Assembly (NCBI RefSeq): GCF_041381155.1
Contig: NC_091142.1
Span: 39,295,604-39,359,603, forward strand
DNA: 64,000 nucleotides
Direction of reading: 5' to 3'
From: Argopecten irradians
Taxonomy: Eukaryota > Mollusca > Bivalvia > Pectinida > Pectinidae
Shown: positions 39,601 through 48,669 of the stretch, piece by piece
Position numbering within the stretch: the stretch's first letter is position 1
Layout: each line of letters begins with the position of its first letter
Made by a program: the position numbers and the translations under genes
The notes under the pieces: model-generated
The model's input: only the letters and a program-made list of their open reading frames with translations
Told to the model about the DNA's origin: nothing
Databases searched by the model: none

Positions 39601-42600
39601 TGTATGTTGTATGTCGTATGTACCCTCTGTGTATGTCGTATGTACCCTCTGTGTATGTTGTATGTACCCTCTGTGTATGTTGTATGTACCCTCTGTGTAT
39701 GTTATATGTACCCTCTGTGTATGTTGTGTGTACCCTCTGTGTATGTTGTGTGTGCCCTCTGTGTATGTCGTATGTAACCTTTGTGTATCTTGTATGTACC
39801 GTCTGTGTATGTCGTATGTACCCTCTGTGTATGTTGTATGTACCCTTTGTGTATGTTGTATGTACCCTCAGTGTATGTTGTATGTACCCTCTGTGTATGT
39901 TGTATGTGCCCTCTGTGTATGTTGTATGTGCCCTTTGTGTATGTTGTATGTACCCTCTGTGTATGTTGTATGTACCCTCTGTGTATGTTGTATGTACCCT
40001 TTTTGTATGTTGTATGTACCCTCTGTGTATGTTGTGTGTGCCCTCTGTGTATGTCGTATGTACCCTCAATGTATGTCCTATGTGCCCTCTGTGTATGTCA
40101 TATGTACCCTCTGTGTGTGTTGTATGTACCCTCTGTGTATGTCTTATGTACCCTCTGTGTATGTTGTATGTACCCTCTGTGTATGTTATGTGTGCCCTCT
40201 GTGTATGTTGTATGTACCCTCTGTGTATATTGTATGTACCGTCTGTGTATGTCGTATGTACCTTCTGTGTATGTTGTATGTACCCTTTGTGTATCTTGTA
40301 TGTACCGTCTGTGTATGTCGTATGTACCGTCTGTGTATGTTGTATGTACCCTCTGTGTATGTTGTGTGTACCCTCTGTGTGTTGTGTGTACCCTCTGTGT
40401 ATGTTGTGTGTACCCTCTGTGTATGTTGTGTGTACCCTCTGTGTATGTTGTATGTACCCTCTGTGTATGTTGTATGTACCCTCTGTGTATGTCGTATGTA
40501 CCCTCTGTGTATGTTGTATGTACCCTCTGTGTATGTTGTATGTACCCTCTGTGTATGTTGTATGTACCCTCTGTGTATGTCGTATGTACCCTCTGTGTAT
40601 GTTGTATGTACCCTCTGTGTATGTTGTGTGTACCCTCTGTGTATGTTGTGTGTACCCTCTGTGTATGTTGTATGTACCCTCTGTGTATGTTGTATGTACC
40701 CTCTGTGTATGTTGTATGTACCCTCTGTGTATGTTGTATGTACCCTCTGTGTATGTTGTGTGTGCCCTCTGTGTATGTCGTATGTACCCTTTGTGTATGT
40801 TGTATGTGCCCTCTGTGTATGTCGTATGTAACCTTTGTGTATCTTGTATGTACCCTCTGTGTATGTCGTATGTACCCTCTGTGTATGTTGTATGTACCCT
40901 CTGTGTATGTTGTATGTACCCTCTGTGTATGTTGTATGTACCCTCTGTGTATGTTGTATGTACCCTCTGTGTATGTTGTATGTGCCCTCTGTGTATGTCG
41001 TATGTACCCTCTGTGTATGTTGTATGTACCCTTTGTGTATGTTGTATGTGCCCTCTGTGTATGTCGTATGTACCCTTTGTGTATGTTGTATGTACCCTCA
41101 GTGTATGTCGTATGTACCCTTTGTGTATGTCGTATGTACCCTCAGTGTATGTCATATGTGCCCTCTGTGTAAATAATATGTACTCTTTGTGTAAATCGTA
41201 TGTAACCTTTGTGTGTCGGTTTTACCTGAAACCAGATGAGAATGGAAGATTATCATTTGCTCTCAGTATGATACAAGAAATAGAAGAAAAACTTCTCAGA
41301 TGGAAAATAACGTTCCAGAAATAAGTGCATTACAATATCAGACATTCACATCAATTAGATACAATACATATTTACCAAATTTGTGTAACCATTATGCAGA
41401 ATTGAATACTTGCTAAGACATTTTTGTTAATCTATATAAAGTCAATATCACTGCTTGTGTTTACAGCCCAGGGTCCCCTACAGAAATAGTAAACTCACCA
41501 GACTTCTACAGGTAGGTTTGTTAAACAACTCTTATATGGATCTGTCAAGAATCTTAAATGGGTCTGTCATGTGGACAGAAACATTTCAACCTGAGTGAAG
41601 GGTTTTTAGCTGTCAACACGAGTGTTGTGGCCAAAATCTTTCACAAGTACTGAAATATTCCTGTCCTCCTGACAGACCCATGTTTGATTCTTTCTCAAAT
41701 ATTTAACATAAATAGTGAAAATTCAGCTGTTTGAAAACATCATAGCGCCATCATTACAGGGATGTTGTACTGTGTCAAAATTAATGATGTCAGCACTTTG
41801 ATATGATAACACTTAAATGTGACAGTTTCATTATAGAACTTACTACTGCAAAAATACTTTTGAATATCTGTCTTCTCCCAGGAATCTAAAGACTTACACT
41901 TGACATTACCCATCAGTTTAGATACATTTGTTCTCTGTCTCCCTCAGGACTCCATAGGTGGTTCCTGTCACTCAGTCATGATTACCAACATTGCTCCAGA
42001 GGAACGCTACTACTATGATACATACTGTACACTCAACTTTGCCAGCAAGAGTAAAAAGATTGTCAACAACACCTGTGTGAGGGAGACAATACGTAAGTCT
42101 GATACAAAAACAAGGTTAAAGATATTACAGTTGTTTATATCTTTTAGCAATAGTTTAAAAGATTGTTTTCCAGTATAACATTGGAACCAGACACAGAATT
42201 ATGTAAATTGAAATAGGATAAGAGGATAAGATTAAAATCCTAGCTCAGATAATACTGTGCTCTTACTGGTTCTGGTGCCGGGAAGATATTTCAATTGTAT
42301 AATCCTTATAGACTTCTATCATCACTTTTGTGTTTAAGTATTGATATGTAAGGGTATTATGATCTGATTTCTCATAACAATTAGGAGCGTTTTATAGTGT
42401 TAAAAATATGATGTACATTGTTGTACATTTTGTATCCAAAAGCACCCAAACAGGAGCTTGTGAGAAAAATGCCTGTCTGTCCCAATGATGATGAGGCAAG
42501 TCTACCAAAGAAAGCAAGAATGTCTGCTAAAGTGGCTAACACACCACCTGTCTCACAGGATCCTGCTCCGTTCCTCAGGTAATAAGATAAACACAGGGCC

Positions 42601-45600
42601 CTGCTGATCTGTTCCTCATATCATATATCCTGCTCCATTCCTTAAGTAATAAAATAAACACAGGACCCTGCTCCATTCCTCAGGTAATAAAAAAAACACA
42701 GGATTCTGCTCTATTTCTCGGTTACTAAAATAAACACTAGATCCTGTTCTATTCCTCAGTTAATAAAATACACACTGGATCCTATGTGAGCAAAACAAAA
42801 CAGAACTTGAAATCGAAGGGTCCAGTTCTTTTCTTGTCTTAAGTGATTTAAGCTTTCCATCAACACCATCTTTCCATACCATCCTGAAATGCTTACTAAA
42901 GTCACTTAGTGTTAAACAAAGATGAAGTGCACTTGTCTCTGACATTCAATAGTCTATATTTGCTGATTTCAGTCCGTTACTAAGGCGACAGAATCGTCTA
43001 GAGGAAACCGTCAATCAGCGACTTCAGGAACTAGAGAAGAACATACTCAACCAGATGAAAGAGATGTCAAATGCATCTGGCCAATCAGCACAAAACCCAG
43101 ACTTTCTGTCTCAGCTCAGCAAACAAATGGAAGCCAGTCGGCAACAACTACAGTCCATCGCACATCATACTCCACCAGCATCACCTGTCCCTCCTCAAGT
43201 ACTGGCTGGTATGTTCATGCTTATTAATAATCCATTTCATTTTACAAATAAACACTTTTCTCTTACAAAATTGACTCTGATAGAGATTTGCTTTGCAGAC
43301 AAATCTAAATGGGTGCTAGGACAATGCAATTGATTGTCTGCAAAGCTCTAGCATTTATTGAAGCATTGATTGTCATATTTTTGACATGTTTGTTTGTAAC
43401 ATATACATTTGGTTTTCTAGCACATTGATATGCAAATGTTTGGTAGTTGGTCACGGTCTTTTGTTAAAGTGAGATTTATTTAGCTTCATTATTTTCTTAG
43501 ACAAGACGAACATTTCACAACCAAAAACAAAAACCTCCAAGCTCAAGCGTCAGAAGAGTGCTAACGACATCAGCTGTAGTCCCTTGTTTGTGTCGCAGCC
43601 CCGAGTCTTCAAGAAGGGGTTCAGGTCCTCAGCAAGCTCCTCCCGACTTCTAGGTGAGTAGAATCATGTTTTATTATGATATCCTAACAGTAAAATATTG
43701 CATCAAAAAAATGGTGATATATTTCATTTTAGTTTTTCTTTGAAATTCACAATTTTTCAAAAAGAATCTAAAATCAACATGTTTTCTGAAACAGTCTGTA
43801 CTGTGATTAGACTATAATGAAGACAAGAGATATCTAAAAAAGGAAATTATGGTTGGAAGTTGTGATCTCCTAGTCCCTGGGGTCTAGGTTAAAAGTTCTA
43901 CAGAATGCATTTATTGCACTGGCAGTACGGAGACATGACGATTTGTTTACCCAAGGAATGTCCTATTTCCTGAGGGCAAAATAGTAAGTGATCACCTGCT
44001 ACTATGGTTTCTGTTTAGTTTTTGGATACTGTGTATTCAGTTAAATTTTCAGTTATGATATTTTTCTTGATTTTGCGGGACATTGCTATGATTGCAAAAG
44101 TTTAATCCACAAAATATTGAGAAATATATACCCTTATTAGTAAAAGCCATATCGCGAAAATGTTGACCCACATAGATGACCGGCGATAGGATAACTTGAT
44201 TGTAATAATTACTCTAGTCTCATATTTTGTTTTATCTTTATAGACACAAAGAGTTTATCAACATCATCATCAGCACCAGCAGCAGAGGAGTCACTCAACT
44301 CGACAGATTTACAGATTACTATAAGTATGTTCTAGTTGGTACAACCTGAAAGTGCTAACAAATATTGCCATGAACTACATAGTTTTGTCAGATATTGCAT
44401 TTTGGGTTTCGTTAGAATTTGTAAATATCAACTGAAATGATTTAAAAACAATAAAACTTTCATAACCATAAATGGCAAAATTGAATGGTAAAAAGGTTTT
44501 TGGACAAGGAAGAGTAAAATGTAGCTGCCTCAAAAATAAACTGGTTGACAGTATTGGGTCTATTTCCCTAGTGTTTTGAAGAGTACCAGTTACAATTTGA
44601 GTGACATCAGCTATTGTTTTATTATATTATATATCTATAATCCTACTAAGCCAAAATAAGTTAGTTTAAGAGCGTCTATAGATATTAAAATTTTAATACA
44701 ATATATCACTTCAATTATCAAAACTCATTTGTATCTTTTGTATTTCCTTCAGATGAGGAATTTATGAACAGACTCAACACATCGTCGGTTAAGGACCTAC
44801 AGTCACTACAGACAGTAGGTGTGAAGCGGGCCAAGCTCATCTTTGAGTGGCGGGAGGCATATGGCTGCTTCTCTAATGTAAGGAAGTAATGTTATCAAAG
44901 ACCTTCATGTTTAACAAGATCTACAAAGTTTATATTATAACATTGTGTATGGCTATTGTATAATATATCTATTGATCAAATTACTGGTATTAAAATTTTA
45001 TAATATCTATATAATTTCATCCTCGATATTCAGGGGTTACTATCGCTGTTATTATGTACACCCCTGGACTCTGTCATAGTAAAAATGAAGGCAGTGTGCG
45101 AGACAACATCCAGGCCATATAACTATATTTTTCCCATTGGTAACTTGTTTCGCTATTGATGTAAAATATAGTTTATTAAAAAAAAATAATAATGTAATTG
45201 GAATAGTGAAATAGGAAGGAGGTTTGTATGTACAGTATGTACGGTATCCACATGTAACCATACTCTTAAAAACAACGACAAATTACAGTTTTATAAGCTG
45301 CACTGCTAATCAAGATCATAAAACTTTTATGTAAGTCATCACTAACTCAAAATCTGTTTTTATTTTCAGTATGAAGATTTAAAGAAAATCCCTGGTTTCA
45401 CAGATAAATACATAGGAAATCTGCTAAAGGTATGTAGATTGTAAATAGCAGATATTTGTTTAAAAACAGAAACTAATTGAGCTTGTTTCATGTATTGTTT
45501 GGAAAACAAATGAATAGTTGCAGATGTCTCGTTGTCAAAAGCTATCACTTTATTGCTAACGTGAGGACTGATCTAATTAAAATTAGACTTGTAATTCTGC

Positions 45601-46357
45601 TTCACAATGATGCTTTATGTTAAGGTCCAATACAAGATCTAACAACTCCTCTTTCGAGTTCACCTGAGCATGACACCTGTAGGAAGTATAAACCGCTAAC
45701 AGAATGGCCCGAGATGTTTCGTTTCTAAGCCATGGATCATGCTGAGGTGATCTGGAACGGGCTGTTGTTAAATCTTGTATTGGAGCGTATACTTAAAGAT
45801 GCTCCACCGCCGACAAATGGTATTTTTTCACTATCAAAAACAGGAGCAGACGATATAGTATTTTTCTTCAGTTACAAAAGTTACTTACTTTACACCATTA
45901 CCACCACTGAAAAGTTTGAGCTTCTAATTTCACATCAAGTTAAAAATATGAAAAATAATTAATTGCATCTCGAAAAAATTCCTTCTCACTATATCCTATA
46001 TGGAATGAAGTACTGATTGCGCATGCACCAAAGGCGAAACATATTATTTCATATTATTTTTTGTGTTAATTAGACATACATATACACGATCAAACACCAA
46101 TTATTGTTCAAATGATGAATATCATTTATGCTCTGTCGGCAGTGGAGCATCTTTAACATAGAGCATCATAGTGGAGCGGAATTACAATTCATTTGCATTC
46201 TGTCTTTTTTTTTTTTTTTTTTTTTGGGATAAAAAAACAACAATTTTACATTCATATGACATATTGACTTTGCTGAAAGATTAAATGATGCTGTAATGGA
46301 CCAATATTTATTCGTCTTTGGCTTCCGTTACAGAGTAATTTAGTAGCAGTATCATGA
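30691..46357 (+). CDS. KIF22: Kinesin-like protein KIF22 (chromokinesin Kid)
   Basis: Plus-end motor that binds chromatin and pushes chromosome arms toward the spindle equator in mitosis. Fifteen coding exons join in frame (1833 nt, 610 codons): 30691-30833, 32464-32591, 33225-33385, 35623-35768, 37366-37539, 38629-38704, 41467-41511, 41948-42092, 42443-42578, 42973-43208, 43501-43653, 44244-44324, 44753-44877, 45370-45429, 46334-46357. The motor domain (residues 1 to about 335) has [10 protein letters not shown]-loop GPTGAGKTHT split across exons 2/3, [13 protein letters not shown], switch I NDRSSRSH, switch [17 protein letters not shown], and [14 protein letters not shown] coiled coil ([17 protein letters not shown]) lies near 390-415. 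The C-terminal helix-hairpin-helix ([20 protein letters not shown], then [19 protein letters not shown]) marks KIF22 over other kinesins. The last exon codes only SNLVAVS. Human KIF22 is 665 residues. Introns carry exceptional tandem repeats, several starting at splice sites. Confidence 0.96.
31007..31096. mobile_element. Small foldback MITE in KIF22 intron 1
   Basis: Arms ATAGATGCCAGAG and CTCTGGCATCTAT, plus inner arms TTTGCAGACAATC and GATTGTCTGCAAA, around a 30-base loop. A related copy is at 43284-43354. Confidence 0.75.
32020..32185. other. Degraded element-like sequence in KIF22 intron 1
   Basis: Repeats of AATTTGGGAAATG and AATTGGGAAAAATTTAGAGG type resemble the hAT-like element at 34489-34827. 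Ends could not be defined. Confidence 0.3.
32226..32500 (+). repeat. 35-bp tandem repeat spanning the KIF22 exon 2 acceptor
   Basis: Seven units of GTGTATGATGTGTGTATGAT followed by TTCAATTTCACAACA. The last unit contains the true acceptor (tttcag|TTTCACAACA) and runs into exon 2. The six upstream units have tttcaA in place of tttcaG, so they copy the intron-exon boundary but lack the AG. Confidence 0.92.
32612..32933. mobile_element. MITE copy in KIF22 intron 2
   Basis: Left end ATTACAGAGTTATCTGCCCT and TGTGGGTAGGTAT. Right end ATACCAACCCACAAGGGCTG and a TATGCAAA terminus. An inner copy of the right-end type (ATGATGTCATCATCAATACC) near 32730 suggests two nested or fused copies. It starts only about 20 bp after the exon 2 donor. 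Confidence 0.65.
33640..34330. repeat. Minisatellite, 40-bp unit, KIF22 intron 3
   Basis: About 17 units of CATTGCTGATTATGTCTATT followed by GAATATGGTACAGGTACATA. Variants alternate between TGTTTATT and TGTCTATT, and between GGTACAG, GAGACAG and GGCATAG. Confidence 0.95.
34322..35075. repeat. Minisatellite, about 55-bp unit, KIF22 intron 3
   Basis: About eight units of CTGAGAGCCTACAGGTACAT, ACATTGCTGAAGGTTCAATA and AAATCTTATTCA. The shared GGTACATACATTGCTGA links it to the adjacent 40-bp array. It is interrupted by the element at 34489-34827. Confidence 0.85.
34489..34827. mobile_element. hAT-like insertion within the intron 3 minisatellite
   Basis: Left end CAGTGTTTTTCCTGG and right end GGCAGAAAAAACAC are imperfect inverted repeats. 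The interrupted repeat unit reads TAAAATC on both sides, a 7-8 bp duplication fitting hAT. No ORF. Contains several GGGAAATTT motifs. Confidence 0.6.
35831..36004. mobile_element. MITE with CRE-like core, KIF22 intron 4
   Basis: About 170 bp with long inverted repeats: TTAGAGTTATCTGCACTTAC, GGTAGGTATTGATTGTGACGTCA-like sequence, and the reverse complement ATGACGTAACAATTGATACC and GGGAGCTAACTCTGTAATAT. The best preserved of three copies in the window. Confidence 0.8.
36640..37165. repeat. Minisatellite, 38-bp unit, KIF22 intron 4
   Basis: About 13 units of TCATATAGCAATATCATAAA followed by GTGTGTATAGGTTTGACT. Occasional variants carry GAATTATTATAACAATACC. It ends about 200 bp before the exon 5 acceptor. 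Confidence 0.93.
37480..38056 (+). repeat. 110-115 bp tandem duplication of the KIF22 exon 5 3' end and donor
   Basis: The last roughly 60 bp of exon 5 (TTGATAGATCTGGCTGGATC through GGTATCAG) plus the first roughly 50 bp of intron 5 are repeated four more times, with a partial fifth. Donors CAG|gtatgt recur at 37540, 37650, 37765 and 37880, and CAG|gtatat at 37995. All copies after the first read CTAGATC in place of CTGGATC, turning switch II DLAGSE into DLARSE. None has its own 3' splice site, so I treat them as intronic. Confidence 0.93.
38695..41220 (+). repeat. 2.5-kb minisatellite, 20/22-bp unit, starting at the KIF22 exon 6 donor
   Basis: The unit TCTTGTATGTAACCTGTTTA (20 bp, left part) grades into TGTTGTATGTACCCTCTGTG plus TA (22 bp, right part), more than 110 copies. 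The first unit is the real exon 6 end and donor (AATCTT|gtatgt). Almost every unit keeps GTATGT. The 22-bp unit lacks stops, so very long ORFs appear in several frames on both strands; they are artefacts. Confidence 0.95.
42558..42785 (+). repeat. Tandem repeat derived from the KIF22 exon 9 end and donor
   Basis: Exon 9 ends GATCCTGCTCCGTTCCTCAG|gtaataag. Downstream, four to five 35-65 bp copies follow, for example CCCTGCTCCATTCCTCAG|gtaataa near 42666, and TCCTGTTCTATTCCTCAGTT near 42741. At least one copy retains a complete donor. Confidence 0.85.
43284..43354. mobile_element. Foldback MITE, second copy, KIF22 intron 10
   Basis: TAGAGATTTGCTTTGCAGAC and GATTGTCTGCAAAGCTCTA. Same family as 31007-31096. 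Confidence 0.65.
45570..46190. mobile_element. hAT-like MITE, degraded copy, KIF22 intron 14
   Basis: The left part, ATCTAATTAAAATTAGACTT and GTAATTCTGCTTCAC, matches the MITE at 12943. The right part, GAGCATCATAGTGGAGCGGA and ATTACAA, is its inverted partner with the outer tip lost. The interior TCTTGTATTGGAGCGTA is interrupted by the TTAA element at 45797. Confidence 0.7.
45797..46152. mobile_element. TTAA-flanked MITE nested in the hAT-like MITE
   Basis: 356 bp with inverted ends AGATGCTCCACCGCCGACA and TGTCGGCAGTGGAGCATCT (one mismatch), directly flanked by TTAA at 45793-45796 and 46153-46156. TTAA duplication is typical of piggyBac and Kolobok groups. No transposase ORF. Confidence 0.85.
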
Positions 46358-47170
46358 AGTAACTCTGAATGAACAGTAGTGATGCACCCAGCCCCACCAC
46401 TATTCTGAGATAGGACACAAACGTCAGAGCAAGCTGTGCTAATGACCTGGATGATGAAGTGGTACTATAAAAAGTACATGGATTGGATGCCAAAACTCAG
46501 GACACGCTAAAGTTAAAAAGAGGATTTCAGCTTCAGTTTAACAGTTTTCACTATTTATCATACAGCATGGGGCCAGTGAGACTTTGTGTAAGACCAAGAT
46601 TGGCTGAATGATGAAAACTAGTAAAACAAAAGACATTGTGATCATATACTTTAAACCAACTGTCTTTGGCAGCTTCTAAATTTCACAATTTCCTTTTCAA
46701 ATTAAGTTTGTGAAGATTAATGTTCGCAGATTTAAAAACTGAATTGGAATTCTGATGAAGATGTTAGAAATTCGTGAATGTATATTGTGTGTGACAGTTG
46801 GTTTACAGTATCAAATAAGGCAGCTATGATATTTAACTGTAATGTTTGAGAAATATTATTTTAAATCACTGAATTGACAAAATTTTATTTTTAAAATTTC
46901 ATATGAAAGCCAGTTTGGAAGAAAAATAACACTTATTATTAGTGGACTTTACCCCTGAAATAGCCAAAGACTAACTTTTGAATATAATGTTTCATTCAGT
47001 ATGTCTTCATCATGATCTCAAATTGTAAATACTGTAAAATTGTAAATATGTAATATAAAAGCAATCATGATCGAAATATTAATTTCATCTTGTGGATGTG
47101 TTGTTAAATACGTATCTAAAGTATCATGGCATCACCATCACCATTTATGAGTAATCAGTAAAAGTCAACA
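46358..47170 (+). other. Region after the KIF22 stop, probable 3' UTR
   Basis: AT-rich, no ORF or clear repeat. No canonical AATAAA close by, so the transcript end is not located. Confidence 0.4.
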
Positions 47171-47690
47171 ATTATATGTTCCTTTGGTGCTTAGGGTATG
47201 ATAATTAGTGCAGTGTATGTGTGTGTGTATGTAGAAACGTACCCTACACACTAATTATATGTTCCTTTGGTCCTTAGGGTATGATAATTAGTGCAGTGTA
47301 TGTGTGTGTGTATATGTGGAAACGTACCCTACACACTAATTATATGTTCCTTTGGTCCTTAGGGTATGATAATTAGTGCAGTGTATGTGTGTGTGTATAT
47401 GTGGAAACGTACCCTACACACTAATTATATGTTCCTTTGGTGCTTAGGGTATGGTAATTAGTGCAGTGTATGTGTGTGTATATATGTAGAAACTACCCTA
47501 CACACTAATTACATGTTCCTTTGGTGCTTAGGGTATGATAATTAGTGCAGTGTATGTGTGTATGTATATGTGGAAACGTACCCTACACACTAATTATATG
47601 TTCCTTTGGTCCTTAGGGTATGGTAATTAGTGCAGTGTATGTGTGTGTATATATGTAGAAACATACCCTACACACTAACAAAAATATGTA
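47171..47690. repeat. Tandem repeat, about 84-bp unit, six copies
   Basis: Units of ATTATATGTTCCTTTGG, TTAGGGTATGATAATTAGTG, CAGTGTATGTGTGTG and AAACGTACCCTACACACTA. Across units, CACTAATTAT and ATAATTAGTG form a 10-bp inverted pair, so each period can make a hairpin. Confidence 0.93.
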
Positions 47691-48669
47691 GATTTCCTTA
47701 CAACTCTTTATGATGACGATTTATAACTTTTCTCTACAGCTACATATGTACATTCTTGAAGCACGGACAGTTGTAGTCATAGTTGTAAAACAACTTCATA
47801 GATATAATATCACTGTTCAGTATATTTAACGGGTAGATTGACAGTAAATCTCGTCATTGATCTCTTTTGTTCACCTCTGCAAACTTCATCTCATTTACAT
47901 CTAGATTGTTTCTTGTAATGATGATCTGTCTTCAACAGAGCAATCTTATACTTTCATCTTTCTATCTGTCATTCTTTACTGTTTAATGTAAATATGAACC
48001 AATGATTGTAAAGGATATTTCAAATACAAATCAGGAATGAAGTTCACATTATGCGGATTTACAAACAGAAACAAAATGGTTACAATATAAGCATAATCTT
48101 CAAACTGAAACACATTTCAGATAATTATACCAACAAAATATTGTGGTATCAGCTTAGTGTGTTGTAATGTAATGAAATGATTTTGAGATACCAAATTGAC
48201 GTGGGTGAAGTACAATTTACCATGTTTAGTTCCACTTTTCACTGATCATGACATCTAATTTTTATGATGTAATTATCAATGGAAAGGGAGGTGGAATTAA
48301 TTGACGGTAAATCCTAATGTACCCACATCCTTTTGGTATCTTGAAACTCCCTTATTGTATGGTCAAATCCTTGATCAAACCCCCCCCCACACACACACAC
48401 ACACACAGTTTTTTGTTTGTTTGTTTTTTTTTTACAATTATTTATATATCTTTAATAGTGTCACTGGGTCAGAGTTGTTACAAATCTTTGTATCATTAAA
48501 AACAATCCTAAATATTTTGATATTTGTCTATTTTATGGGAAATAAACTACTAGAACCTTTTACTTGTTCTTATTGTAATTTAGTGCCACTATATATACTC
48601 CCATTTGATGAGGACATCTACCGTATGTATGGTATCTTCATTGTTACTGGCTGGATATTTGATCAAAGA
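47691..48669. other. Gene-free stretch with (CA)n
   Basis: No gene seen. Poly-C followed by a short CA microsatellite and a T-rich run at about 48381-48434. Confidence 0.6.

Noticed and set aside
39122..41324. Very long ORFs on both strands (up to 725 codons, [20 protein letters not shown] repeats)
   Set aside because: They are readings of the 22-bp stop-free minisatellite in KIF22 intron 6. Several frames on both strands are open at once, and the array starts at a splice donor.
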